A DNA stretch of 64,000 nucleotides from Tilletiopsis washingtonensis (lineage: Eukaryota > Basidiomycota > Exobasidiomycetes > Entylomatales). The notes beneath the pieces were generated by a model. It made no database searches and was not told the origin of the DNA. It saw only the letters and a program-made list of their open reading frames with translations. Where the stretch lies: assembly GCF_003144115.1 (NCBI RefSeq), contig NW_020312009.1:88168-152167 (forward strand), written 5' to 3'. Within the stretch, counting starts at the first letter, position 1. Each line of letters begins with the position of its first letter. A program made the position numbers and the translations under genes. Below, one piece after another: positions 46,301-60,700 of the stretch.

Positions 46301-48536
46301 ATGCTCGGCCTCGCACAAGCCCGCACTTCGCTGCGCCGCTCCGCAGGCGACTGCGCCCGTGTTGCCTCTCGTAGCGGCGCCAGCAGCAGCGGCAGCAGCA
46401 GCGCGCCCCGCCTCTCCCAGGTGCAGCTGCGCGCGCACACACGGGCCGCAGCCGCCGCGCGCCGCGCCCTGGCCACCACGGCCACGGCCTCAAAGGCCTC
46501 TGCGCCTGCAGCCGCACCGCTGCATCGAACACGAGCGCAGTTGAGCGACTTGCCGGACAAGGTGCTCGTCAGGACCGGGCCACTGGGTAGGTGAGTGGAG
46601 CAGGCCAGGTCGGGAGCATGTCGAGGGAACCCCAGAGCGCGAGGCTGTCGAGCAGCGGCCCTGCATGCTGGCCTGCGCGCAGCAGAGGCGTCTCTCGCTC
46701 ATCGCTTCTCCTCCTTTCCCATCGCTCATCGCTTCTCCCCCTGTCCAGACTCTCCAAAGTCCTCTCGCCGCGCATCTCGGCATCAATCACCACGCGCGTC
46801 GGCAGCAGCTTTGGGTACGTTGTCCTCAATTCGACGCTCCCTAAGCATCAGTGTTGATGCGCCAGTCTTCGCAGTGGAAACCACTCGCTGGAATGGCAGA
46901 GCGCACCGAGGAACATCCTCGTGGTGCAGAAGCGCGACGCCAAGGCCAGCGAGGCGGCCGTGAGGATCGCCGAGTGAGTGACAGCGATCGCCCCGAGTCT
47001 CGGACCGGCGAGCCGCGAGATGACTTGCTGCTTGTACTAGTGCAGCGGGTGCAAGGATGAGGCTGACGAGATCTGTTGGCACGGGAAACAGGCATCTAGC
47101 AAAGGAGCAGCCGCAGATGAACGTCATAGTCGAGGCTCAGACCTTTGCCGAGCTGCACGCCCGACTTCCCAACCTCGTCCTCGTTCGTCCCGGTACGTGT
47201 CTGACTCTCCCCTTTCTCGTTCGTCTCCTCGATCGCTGATGCCATCGCCGCCGCACACAGAGGAGCGCAAGCTGCTGGCAGACAAGGTCGACATGGTCCT
47301 CACGCTCGGCGGCGACGGCACGATCCTGCATGCCTCGTCGCTGTTCGACGACGCAGCTGTGCCTCCCGTGCTCTCCTTTAGCATGGGCACCCTCGGCTTT
47401 CTGTTGCCTTACCGTGAGCCCACGGTAACCTCTCGCCTCTTGCCCCACGCCGGCTGATCAGGATGCATCGGTGGGCCGCCAGACATTGATTCTTTCGCCG
47501 ATGCACTGCGCGACATCTTTGCCGGCTCAGCATCACTGCTGCTGCGCATGCGTCTACATCTCACAAAGCATGCAGCAGACGGCACGTTGTTGCCTACAGC
47601 CGACGGTCGACTTGGCGGTGCGTGTGCCTCTCTTGGCCCTTGCCTCGTTTGCCATGCGCAGACTGACAGACCGCGGGCGTGTACGAGCAGATGTGCATCT
47701 CATGAATGAGGTCACGCTCCATCGAGGACGCGAACCGCATCTCACCATGATCGACGCCTTCGTCGATGGGCGACATCTGACACAAGCCATCGTGCGTGCC
47801 CTTCCTCCACCCTACTGCTTCCTCGCCCTGACGTTTCTCTTCTGCAGTCGGACGGCCTGATCGTCGCCACGCCGACGGGCTCCACCGCCTACTCGCTCAG
47901 CGCAGGCGGCCCCATCGTGCATCCCTCGGTGCAGAACCTGATCTTGACGCCGATCTGCCCGCGCTCGTTGAGCTTCAGGACGGTGCTGCTGCCGAGCGAC
48001 AGCACGGTGCAGCTCAAGGTGAGTGATCGTGTGCGCGAAGAATTGCAAGTCGCTGCATGCGTCAAGAACGAAGGAGTGGAGCAGTGACGATGCTGGACGA
48101 GCGCGAGGCACGCCGAGCCTGCTGGCCTAGAAGCACGCCGGACCGATCGAGGAGACTCTGGCGCACCCGCTCCCTGCTGCCCTTCTTCTCTCGCATCTCT
48201 TCCATCATCTGCTTTGCTCCTCGCTGACCCACCTCACTCCTGCAGATCTCCCGCACCTCGCGCGCAGCCGCCGAGCTCACCGTCGACGGGCGCGACATGG
48301 GTCTCTTGCGTCCCGGCGAGTTCCTCCAAGTGGGCATGTCGCCCTTTCCCATCCCGTGCGTCAATCGCAGCACGCCGACGTCTGCGCTCTCGCCGCGGCC
48401 AGAGCCGCCGCTGCTCGAGGGCGGCGGCGCGCAAGGCGTGGTGCATCGCAGCGAGAGGGGCGAAGACGACTGGGTCAGAGACATCAACACGCTGTTGAAG
48501 TTCAACACTAGCTTTGGGAAGCTGCCCAACGAATAG
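46301..48536 (+). CDS. POS5: Mitochondrial NAD(H) kinase
   Basis: Phosphorylates NADH/NAD+ to NADPH/NADP+ in the mitochondrial matrix, supporting redox defence and Fe-S synthesis. Nine exons (46301-46590, 46749-46814, 46875-46973, 47092-47192, 47261-47413, 47483-47617, 47691-47791, 47848-48018, 48246-48536) join in phase to 468 residues. The N terminus [20 protein letters not shown] is a mitochondrial presequence. Kinase signatures are [13 protein letters not shown] (catalytic GGDGT about 203-207), [42 protein letters not shown] and [11 protein letters not shown]. The C terminus, [13 protein letters not shown], matches the Pos5 group. Exon 7 must start at 47691: this restores DVHLMNEV. Confidence 0.94.
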
Positions 48537-51567
<3,031 letters not shown>

Positions 51568-51959
51568 ACGCCTGGCGCCGTCGCGCATCCTCCACGCGCG
51601 ACTCGCTCTCTCTCTACCTGCTGTACACCTCTTCTCGCGCTCTGCCCTTCTCTCTGGCCACGATCACCCCCATGTACGATTAGCCCCGCCTGCATCTCGA
51701 TTCTCTCTTCACCGCGCTCATCGTCTGAAGTGTGCCGTCGAGAGTGCGACGCGGCGATGATGAGGCGGCGACGCGGCGGCGGCGCGCTCTCGGCTCTGCT
51801 CCCACGCTCTGGCTGGCTGCGTCATCGAGAAGCGTCGGCGGCGCGTGGCTGGCGCGGCGCCCGCGCCGCTCGCCGGCTGCTGCGCGCGGGCCGCCAGCTC
51901 CGCGCCCTTGTCCCTCGCCCGCACTTGGCTCCTCACCACCATCCTCACACACGCAAGCC
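51568..51959. promoter_or_regulatory. H3 3' flank and promoter of the GHITM-like gene
   Basis: These 392 bases separate two plus-strand genes. No gene or clear repeat is visible. Confidence 0.4.
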
Positions 51960-53106
51960 ATGCTGCTCCGGCCCTCCTTCGCCACCTTGGCGCGCGGCGT
52001 GCGCCTCTCCTCCACGCTCGCGCCCGCCGCTGCGGCGCCGCTCAAGGGCGCCGCGCGTCCGGCGCTGCGCCTCGCCGCGCCGCCGATCAAGCCGTGCACT
52101 CGCGGCGTGCGCTCCTCGCCCTTCAACCGGCCCGCTGCGACCAATGCGGCGAGTGGCACGGGCGGCCTCGCACTCAGCCTGCCGCATCAGGCGCCCGCGC
52201 CGGGCGCGCCGACGAGCATCAGCCAGCCCGGCGGCTGGGCGCGCGTGCTGACGAGTCTGGGCATCATTGGCGGCAGTGCTTTCGCCGGTGAGTCAGAGCG
52301 GGCCTCCGACTACGAACGTGGGGAAGCGCAACGAGCCCTCTGTGAAGCGAGTTCATGCTGACAATAAGCTGCTTCTGTGCGCAGCCAACCTCTTCTTCAA
52401 CCGCCCGACGCGCGAGGCGCCCCTCGATGCGTACTCGGCCTCCTACCTCAACTCCACCTTCCGCTACCTCGGCGGCGGCATTGCCCTCACGGCCGTCGCC
52501 GCCGTCGGCCTGCACCGCAGCGGCATTTCGCGGCGCGTCATGATGGCGTCGCCGTGGCTCGTGCTGGGCGTCGGCCTCGTTGCCTCCATCGGCGGCATGA
52601 TTGGCGCGCAGGCGCTGCCGCCCGGCTCGCCGGGCAAGTACGCCTGCTGGGTGCTCTTCAACGTCGCGCAGGCCGCCGTGCTCAGCCCCATGCTCTTCCT
52701 CAACCCCGCGGTGCTGGCACGCGCCGGCGTGTACACGGCCGGCATTGTAGGCTCGCTCTGCTACGTCGGCGCCACGGCCAAGGAGCGGCAGTTCCTCTGG
52801 ATGGGCGGTCCGCTGCTCGCCGGCGTCGTCGTCGTGGCGCTCTCCGGGCTTGCGCCAATGGTGCTGCCCGCCACTGCATTCCGTGCGCTGGCCGTGACGG
52901 AGGCGCTGTCGCTCTACGGCGGCCTGGGCGTCTTCGGCGCGTTTGTGCTGTACGACATGTCGAAGATCCTGGAGCATGCGCGTCTGGCGCAGATGGGCGC
53001 CATCCCCGCCGATCCGCTGCGCGAGAGCATTGGCCTCTATCTCGACGCCATCAACATCTTCACGCGCCTCGTCGCCATCCTGTCCAACGGCCAGCGGCGC
53101 AAGTAG
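51960..53106 (+). CDS. Mitochondrial Bax-inhibitor-1-family protein (GHITM-like)
   Basis: Two exons (51960-52287, 52385-53106) join in phase to 349 residues. An N-terminal region of about 80 residues is Arg/Ala/Pro-rich without acids and looks like a mitochondrial presequence. The rest has seven or eight hydrophobic helices typical of the TMBIM/BI-1 superfamily, including YLGGGIALTAVAAVGLH, WLVLGVGLVASIGGMIGAQ, ACWVLFNVAQAAVLSPMLF, AGIVGSLCYVGATA, LLAGVVVVALSGLAP and YGGLGVFGAFVLYDMSKILE, then GLYLDAINIFTRLVAILSNG. The YDMSKI and LDAINIFTRL motifs match the mitochondrial GHITM branch, linked to cristae structure and ion/proton exchange. The exact role in fungi is not established. Confidence 0.88.
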
Positions 53107-53482
53107 GAGGCGGGGAGCAGGCTGGACGACGCCGCTGATCTCATCGGCCGCTCTGCATGACTCGATTCCCTGTTGCTTCTCCCCTTGCCGCCCGTGCTAG
53201 TTGTAATATGATACGTCTCTCCCCCGCTCACCGTCTCGGCCTGTGTCTCTCGGCTGAGCAGAGCAGCGCTGACTGGCGCGCTGGGCGCGCCGCGCGCGTC
53301 GCTGCCCCGCCTCCACCTCACGTACGCAGCGGGCGACTCACGTGACGGCCTCGCTCTCGGCGACTCACGAGGCCGTGCGCCGTGCATGCGCCGACGTGGC
53401 GTGCTGGCCTTCTCGCAAGCCCTCGCTTCTTCCCGTCCACCACCTCACCTTCACACATCCCACACCTCTCACATCAGTCGAC
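53107..53482. promoter_or_regulatory. Intergenic region upstream of the Ran-like gene
   Basis: These 376 bases separate two plus-strand genes and hold one 3' end and one promoter. I see no gene. Confidence 0.4.
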
Positions 53483-54843
53483 ATGTCCGTGCCCAAGGAG
53501 TACAAGATCGTCCTCGCCGGCCCCTTTGCCTCGGGCCGCACCGCCTTTGCGGCGGCGGCGAGCAAGGCGGAGAAGAAGAGCATCAAGAGCCTGCGTGCCG
53601 ACACGGTGCGTGTGTGGTTGCCCTTGGCCCCCGATTGTGCAGCGAGGAGGAGGATGATGGGGCCAAGAGCGGGATGGGAAATGATGGATCATTGCACAGT
53701 GCGCGAGAGTGGGGCAGGTCTTCGGGGCGTCGAGCCATGCCACAAGGCTGCAAAGAGTGGGGAGAGCGAATTGCCTGCGCTGGGCGGCGAGCGCCCGTGC
53801 GCTTGCAACCACCTGGCCCGCAAGGGCGAGTCCAGCCTCGGTGCGAGCAGCACATACAGAGGTGGGGCAGTTGCAGCCCGCACTCCCGCCTTTCGCAGCC
53901 CAGGCCACAGCGATTGCCAGCCTCGCTGCGTTGCCCCTTTCGCAACCTCGTAACCCACGTTCACGCCCCCCCCCCCCCCCCGCCCCGCTCCGCTCCTTTC
54001 TTCACGTGCCCGCGCGCGCAGTTCAAGGTGCCGCTCTACACGTCTGCCGGCTCCGTCGTGCTCACGCTGTACGACACGACGATGCACGCCAAGGGCGGCC
54101 TGCCCGCCGACGACTTTTTCCGCAATGCCGATGCCGCCGTCGTCTTCTTCGCCGCCAACGACCGGGATAGGTGCGTCGTCGTCGCGCTTCGAGATGGCGT
54201 CTGCCTTCTTGTGCCCGCCTGCTGCGAGGCAGCCTGCAGAGGGGAGGGAAGCGGGCGCAGAGGTGCGACACACGGCTGACACGCTCTGCTGCTGGGTGAT
54301 CAGTCTGGAGAAGTCGGAGGAGTGGTACGACGCTGTAGTCGAGGCCAACCGCCGTCGTGGCTCCGAGCCCACGCCCATCCTCTTCGCTGGCACAAAGGTC
54401 GACGATCTCTCGGTGAGTCTGCCCTCTCGAAGCGCTCTTCACTCGCCTCGACCTTGCTCACGCAGCCTGTTGTTCCCCCCCCCCCCGCACTCGCAGAACC
54501 TCATCAAGCCCGCCGACATTGATGTGCCGCGCAAGCGCGAGGTCAAGTACGTCGAGATTTCGGCAAAGGCAGGCTACGGCGTTAAGGAGCTCTACACGTG
54601 CGTATTGTGCTGTGGTCCTGTGGCCCGCTTCTCCTCGCCTTCCTTTGCGCCTGCCCCCTGTGCTGAAACCTCTCGCTGATGCCCCCCCCCCCCCCGACAT
54701 GCCACAGCGAAATCTGCCGCATGCTCCTCGGCGGCACGGTGCAGCTGACCGACGTGCTGGAGCTGCAGAGCTCGAGTGCCAGCGTGGATGAGGAGGCGCT
54801 GGAGAAGCGCAAGAAGGAGTACGAGGAGGCTGCGAAGCCCTAG
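53483..54843 (+). CDS. Divergent Ran-like small GTPase with degenerate G motifs
   Basis: Five exons (53483-53605, 54022-54170, 54304-54412, 54497-54597, 54708-54843) join in phase to 205 residues, about the size of Ran (216). The order of elements follows Ran. KIVLAGPFASGRTAF stands where GDGGTGKTTF is expected. YDTTMHAKGGLP replaces WDTAGQEKFGGL. AAVVFFAANDRDSLEKSEEWY follows the Ran pattern. ILFAGTKVDDLS has TKVD in place of NKVD. VKYVEISAKAGYGVKELY keeps the SAK motif. A charged C terminus KRKKEYEEAAKP lacks a prenylation CaaX and the acidic DEDDDL tail of Ran. The P-loop Lys is an Arg and the DxxG Gly and Gln are gone, so normal GTP hydrolysis is doubtful. It is likely a pseudo-GTPase paralog; Rab or Rag relatives are not excluded. 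Three introns contain poly-C runs. Confidence 0.75.
53966..53981 (+). repeat. Poly-C run (16) in intron 1 of the Ran-like gene
   Basis: Sixteen consecutive C lie in the 416-base first intron, about 40 bases before its acceptor. Similar runs occur at 54475-54486 (12 C, intron 3) and 54682-54695 (14 C, intron 4). Confidence 0.9.
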
Positions 54844-55032
54844 ACGCTGGCACGCGCCAGCACGCTAGAAGCTTAGAGCAGACGGGAGACTTGTTATACA
54901 TTATCCTTGCAGGACGGCGCGGAAAGGAAAAGAGAGCGAGAAGGATTACACGGGGGGCCGAGGAAAGGGTATCGAAGCAGGGCAGGAAGGATTTTGGGAG
55001 CGCAGACGAGAGATCGAGCATTCGGCCCCTCT

Positions 55033-56703
55033 CTAGGCAAAGCTCACCACGCGTCCGCCGCCGACGTGTCTGACGCGCAGAATCTTCTGCGCCACGAGCT
55101 GATACATGGCCTTTGTCGCCAGGCTGTCGCCCTGCTCCTCGGTGCCCTCCCTTGCGCCGCCGTGGCCGAGCCACGCCTGGCGGCCGTGCTCGTGCCACCA
55201 CGTCTGCGCCGCGGCCTTGATGGCGTTCATGTTCTCCTGGTGCGGCGCTGGGGCGCTGAGGAGCAGCACGAGGAGATGGGCGGCGTGCACCGTGGTGGGC
55301 GTGGGTGCGAGGACGGGGAGAGCGGCGGCGCTCGATGCGGCCGTGGCGGAGGAGGCAGTGGTGCCCGTGGCCGTCGAGCCGAGCGACGTCTCGCCCACGG
55401 CTGGGCCGCTCGCGCCTTCGCCGCGCATGAGCGCCTGCAGCAGGCCGAGCGTCTCGTGGAAGCCGAGCCCTTCGCACTCGGGACGCAGCACGCGCAGCAC
55501 ATCGCCCAGCGCAGACCAGATGTTCTCCGTCACGCGCTCCAGCTCGTCGGTCGCTTCCGGCAGGCGCGAAGGCGACGGCTCTTCGGCAGCGGCCAAGGCC
55601 GGCTCGTCGTCGGCCGCCGAGGGAAGACGCAGTGTGTCGTCGCCGTCCTCTGCGCCGCCCGAGGATGCATCTGCGGCAGGCGCGGCGTCGCTCGAGGGCG
55701 CGGCAAGAGTCACGGCCTCCTCGGCGGGCGCGGCAGGCTCGGGCACCGCTGGCTCGCTCGAGGGAGTCGCCTCGCGCTGCTGCATCGCCGCCGCCGGAGA
55801 GGCACGCTTCTTGGGCTGCGACAGCTTCTTGCGCTGGATCCGACGTGTGTCGCGTCAGTCTCTCCACGCTGCGCAATGAGCACTCTCTCCACGTTGGGAA
55901 ACTCACGCGCTCCACCAGTTCCCTCTCCATCTCCTCGAGCGCAATCAGCTCCATCTCCTCGCGCTCCATCTCCTTGACCAGTCTCTTGGCCTCCTCCTTC
56001 TCCGCCGCCGAGCGCGCAGCCGTCGGCGCACTGCTGCCGCTGCTGCTGGCCGCCGCCGAGGCGCCGCCGCCGGGCGCCGAGAGACGCGCAATCTCGGCCT
56101 CGGCGGCGGCAATGTCGCGCTTGTACGACGCGGCGGACTTGGACAGCTCCGAGGAGTGGCGCAGCAGCGACTTGATGTGCCGGCGTGCGCGCGGCGCGTT
56201 GTGGCTGCCCGGGAGTTGGGTCAGCGATGTGTGCCGGGACGAGTGATGGGAGGGGGCACGCACTAGTTGTCCACGAGCTTCTGCGCGGCCAGGAGCAGCG
56301 TGCGGGCATCGTACGGCGCGCGCTCGGCCGCCGGCTTGCGCAGCGGCGTCGGCGGCAGGAACTGGCGCGGCTCGGGCAGGCGGGGCGCCAGCAGCGACGC
56401 GGCATCGTCTGCCGCGGCGGCCGCTGCACTCGTCGAGCTGGCCGCTGCGCCGGCGTCCCTGCGCGTCTTGCTGCTGCTGCTGCGCTCCGCCTTGTCGTCG
56501 GCGGCGGCGGGCAGGGCGGGATAGGTGAAGAGGGCGGCGTCGAGGGCGTCGGCGTCGCGAATGTAGGCCAGCACGTCGAGCGCGGGCAGGTTGAGCATGG
56601 CGGCGGTGAAGGGCAGCGGGCGCAGCGCGGCGGCGCGCGACTCGGCGTGCAGGGCGCTTATGGCGCCGAGCGTGGCGGCGAGCGTGGAGAGATGGATGTC
56701 CAT
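55033..56703 (-). CDS. SPC34: Probable DASH complex subunit Spc34 with long C-terminal extension
   Basis: The DASH/Dam1 complex couples kinetochores to microtubules. Three exons (56264-56703, 55907-56204, 55033-55833) join in phase to 512 residues. Near the N terminus, LRPLPFTAAMLNLPALDVLA followed by YIRDADALDAALFTYP matches the Spc34 signature (pattern F-x-N-A-x-L, LIRD, ALF). Residues 145-250 form a coiled coil (KSLLRHSSELSKSAASYKRD, then EEAKRLVKEMEREEMELIAL). This is followed by an Ala/Ser/Pro-rich linker and a 130-residue C-terminal region containing TENIWSALGDVLRVLRPECE and LATKAMYQLVAQKILRVRHV, which I do not recognise. Spc34 is normally about 160-300 residues, so the tail is unusual. 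Assignment rests mainly on the N-terminal motif. Confidence 0.6.
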
Positions 56704-56874
56704 GCGGGGCCGAGGGAGCGAGGGAGGGTGGTGGTGGGCGTGGGGCGGGGCGGGGCGGGCACGCGTCGCGCCTGCGCCAGCTGTGGCCCCGGCCGGGCAA
56801 CACGAGGCGCGCGGCTGCACGTGACCTGCACGGGCATGGCATGGGCCAGGCCAGGCATGACGCAGCGGCGGCAG

Positions 56875-56936
56875 CCAGCGTCGCGCCTGCCTCGCCTCCA
56901 CTGCCACTGCCAGCGTCGCGCCTGCCTCGCCTCCAC
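56875..56936. repeat. Tandem duplication in the SPC34/LSM4 divergent promoter
   Basis: A 27-base unit beginning CCAGCGTCGCGCCTGCCTCG occurs at 56875-56901 and 56910-56936, period 35. The second copy ends 25 bases before the LSM4 ATG. The copies are identical by eye. Confidence 0.85.
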
Positions 56937-56961
56937 GCCCATCCTCGCTCTGCCCGCAGCC

Positions 56962-57675
56962 ATGCTGCCCCTCACCCTGCTCAACGCCGCAAAGGGGCGC
57001 GCCATGGTGCGTGTGTGGGGCGTGTGGGCGGTGCGGCCCGTCGCCCGGCTGTGGCCGCCGCTGACCCGCCCTGCCATCCCCTCACGCACAGCTCGTCGAG
57101 CTCAAGAGCGGCGAGACGTTCAACGGCACCCTCGACCTGTGCGACAACTTCATGAACCTGACGCTGCGCGACGTCTACCAGACCAGCAGTGTGCGTGGGT
57201 GTGGCGCGCGAGCAGCAGCAGCAGAGCGAGGGCCCCGAGTGCACTGGCTGACGTTGTTCCAATCACGCCAGTCGGGAGAGCAGTTCTGGAAGCTCAAGGA
57301 GTGCTACATCCGCGGCAGCAATGTGAGTGGCTTGGCGCAGTCACGGGCGTAGCAGCAGCAGCAGCAGCGCAATCGCCGCCAGGCCGCAGAGCTGGCGCAA
57401 GACTGACTGTCCTGGCTGCGCCACTCGGCGCGCGAAAACAGATCAAGTACTGCCGCGTCGTCGACTCGCTCGTCGACACGGTGCGCGAGCAGGAGGAGGC
57501 GGCACGCAAGGCACGGCAGGCGCAGGGCGCCCAGGGCGGCGGCGGCGGCGGAGCCGGCGGTCCGGGCGCGCGCGGAGGAGCTCGTGGCGGGCGTGTAGGC
57601 GGAGAGCGGGGCGGGCGAGGAGGAGGACGAGGAGGCGAGCGTGGCAGAGGCAGGGGCCGCGGACGGGGCGAGTGA
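56962..57675 (+). CDS. LSM4: U6 snRNA-associated Sm-like protein Lsm4
   Basis: Subunit of the Lsm2-8 ring (U6 snRNA, splicing) and the Lsm1-7 ring (mRNA decay). Four exons (56962-57006, 57092-57190, 57272-57322, 57442-57675) join in phase to 142 residues. Sm motif 1 is LVELKSGETFNGTLDLCDNF, then MNLTLRDVYQ. Sm motif 2 is CYIRGSNIKYCRVVDSLVD. The C terminus is an RG/RGG-rich tail (GGRGGGRGGERGRGRGRGRGE), which in the family is a methylation and P-body aggregation domain. MLPLTLLNAAKGRAM is the canonical Lsm4 start. Intron 3 contains a run of GCA/CAG triplets. It is divergent from SPC34 by 258 bases. Confidence 0.96.
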   Translation: MLPLTLLNAAKGRAMVRVWGVWAVRPVARLWPPLTRPAIPSRTARRAQERRDVQRHPRPVRQLHEPDAARRLPDQQCAWVWRASSSSRARAPSALADVVPITPVGRAVLEAQGVLHPRQQCEWLGAVTGVAAAAAAQSPPGRRAGARLTVLAAPLGARKQIKYCRVVDSLVDTVREQEEAARKARQAQGAQGGGGGGAGGPGARGGARGGRVGGERGGRGGGRGGERGRGRGRGRGE

Positions 57676-57771
57676 ATGGGACACAGCATCGCAACACGGG
57701 CAGCATGACAGTTGGCAAGAAGGTGCATGTGACACCCCAAGGTGAGATTGCAGCAGAGCAAGGAGGCAAGT

Positions 57772-60700
57772 CTACATGGCAGTCTTGCGAAGGAGGAAGA
57801 GGTACACGCCAAAGCCCACCTCGACGGGCCGCAGGCCCTGCCAGCGCTCCGCCTCCTTGGCTCCCTGTCTGCACATCGCGTGCGCATGTTCGTGCGCATG
57901 TGGCGAGGCGAGCCTGTCCTCCTCTGCCTCGTCGTCGTCGTCGTCGTCGTCGTCGAGAAGATGGAGCGCCTCGATGGAGAGGTAGTACGGCTGGTTCGTC
58001 TTTCTCGCCTGTCCCTCGGCCTCGCGCAGGATGCGCACAAAGGTGCGCTGCTCCGCCGTCATGAGCAGTGCGTAGCCTCCGGGGCGAAGCAGTGCGCAGA
58101 AGCTCTGCACGAGGCGAGGGTAGAGACGCGCCACGTTGCTGCTGTTGCCGACGCGATGGCCCCAGGGCAGGTCGCTGAGGATGGCGTCGAGCGGCTCGCT
58201 GCTGCCCAGGAAGGCCTGCACGGCGCAGACGTCGGTGCTGTTGAGCGGCGCCGCGCTGAGCTGCAGGCGCACGGCCTCGCACGCAGACGTGGGCGAGTGG
58301 CAGAGCTGCAGCATCTGCGAGGCGCGTGCCAGCTCGGCAGCGTCAATGTCGCAGGCGTAGACATCCGCCTCGAGTGCGCCGTCCTTGCTGCATCGTCGCT
58401 GCAGCGCAGCGGCGAGCTCGATCGCCAGACTGCCGCGGCCCACGCACGGCTCGAGGATGCGCAGTCGACGCGGGCGCTCATCGCCTGCAAGCTTGGGCAG
58501 CGGCAGCGCCGCCGCGAGCGTGTAGGCGCGATAGCGCGCCAAGGAGGTGCCGCCTGCGCTGAGGGACGTCGGAATGGCCGGTCGAGATGGCACAGTGCCT
58601 GCCGCCGGCGCGGGCAGAGCAAGCAGGTAGAAGAGACTGCCTGGGGCATTGTTTGCCGACTTGTGCGAGCCCGTCGAGGCATCGGCGCCCGCTGGAGTGC
58701 CGAGGGAAGGGATGAACTTGAGCGTCACATCCAGGATGCAGTGCTTCAGATCGACACGCCACGCGTCCATCGGCTCGTCGATCGGGGGGCTCTTGATGAG
58801 CCATTGCCCTGCCAGTTCGCCGAGCTCGCGCTCGAGCATCTGCGTGGTGAGGGTGGGCAGCAGGTAGGCACTGCGCTCCACACTGCCGCGGAACGTGCGT
58901 GCCGTGAGCTCGACGTGCATCGCGGCCGCCACGCGCCGCCACGCCGCAAAGACGGCGTGTCTTGCGGCGAGCGAGGCGTGCCAATGCCGTGCAATGCCGG
59001 CCAACAGCTCCTCCTCGCCCGCGGTGAGCTGGTCCGGCTCTTCGTGTTGCGGTGTCGCTGGTTCCGAGGGCTCCTCGACGACCTTGCCCGCATGCTTGGC
59101 CGCTCGTTGGGCCTTCTTCTCCGCCAGCGCCTTCAGCCGAGCTGCGCGCTTGCTGTTGCCCAGCTCGAGCTTCTCCGTTGCGAGGCGCAGCAGCAGCTCG
59201 GCATCCATGGGCGCTTCCTGCATGACGAGGTACGCGGCACGCACGCCCGGCAGACGTCCTGCTGCAAAGGCCCGGATGGCCGTCGCTGCGCCTCGGCCAG
59301 CGGGGACGAGGACGTGTGCGCAGTGCAGTGCCGCGCGCGTGCGTGTAGAGACGCCGAAGAGACGCAGCTGCGCCTCAATGTCTCGCTGCGCCACATCTTC
59401 GAGCCCGGCAAAGACTTCACAGAGCACCGCCGGCGTCGAGTCGGCGTCGTCGTCGACGTCGAGCGAGGGCAGGTGCGAGTCGACCTCGGGCACGTCGAGC
59501 AGCTTGCATGCACTTGTCTGCCTTGCTCCGGGAGCTGCATGCGCGGCTGTGCGTGGCTGCACCAGAGTGGGCAGATTGGCATCGCCCGTCGCCACGCGCA
59601 GCTTGCCGCCTGCCTCGCGGCGCTGCGCCACATTGGCGACGTAGACGACGGGCGGCGCAATGGCCGAGGAGGAGGAGCCGCACGCTTCGGGCAAAGCCGT
59701 GGCGCCCGCCTCGCGAGCAGAACGCCAGTCGGGACGCGCCCACCAGGGCAGCTCATCCTCGAAGGCCCAGGCATCCGTCTCGTACTTGATGGCGTGCAGA
59801 TAGATGTAGAGCTCCTCGGGCGACGGGTCGGGCTGCACTGGGCTGTTGGGCGGCCGGCACAAGCATCAGCACTGCGGCGGCAGCCAGCGAGACGCGAGAG
59901 GCACTGACCACATGCAAGTCTCGCACGCCTCTCCCTCGTCCTCCTCTGCCTCTTTCGCATCGAAGCCCGCCTGGCTTGCGGCGCTCTCGCCATTGGGGCC
60001 GAACACCGTCGGCAGGTGCCAGCCATGCTCGCGCACCAGCTTGCCGAAGCGCACCTCGTCGCGCCAGCGCGCCCAGTCCTCCTTTGAGTCCTTCTCGTGC
60101 TTCAGCACCGCCACGACGCGCTCGATCTCACGGCAGCCATGCGCCTCGTAGCCCTCCTCGCCCGGCGCGCGGTTGTTGCGATCCGTGTCGACGCGCACCG
60201 AGGCGAAGCTCTGCGGAGGCAGCTCCTGCCAGATGCGGTGCGCGTAGATGGGGTCGTTGGGAATCGGATAGCCAAGCCACTGCACATGCACGCGGATCTG
60301 GTGCGTGCGGCCCGTGATGGGCCGACAGAGAAGCACGCTGGTGTCCGAGACGGCATCGTAGGACAGGCGCTGGAAGATCGTCTCGCAGTCCTTGCGAATG
60401 CTCGACATGTCAGCTCACCACAGACGGCCTGAGCACTGCCGAGGGCCGTCAGGGCTCACCTTGCCGAGCGGGTGCACCACATTCACGCCCGTCTGCCGGT
60501 CCACTGCCAGCAGTGGCTCCTTGCACACGACTTGCTCTCTGTCCACGTCCAGAGCCAGCATGAGCAGAGTCCCCACCTCTTGCCGCCCCTCTGGCCTCTC
60601 GTGTGTCACTTACTCCGGAAACTTGCCCTTGACGCGCGCCACGTACGCCTTGCGCACCAGGCCCATGTGGAAGTCGCTCGAGAGCTTCTGTGCCGCCTCC

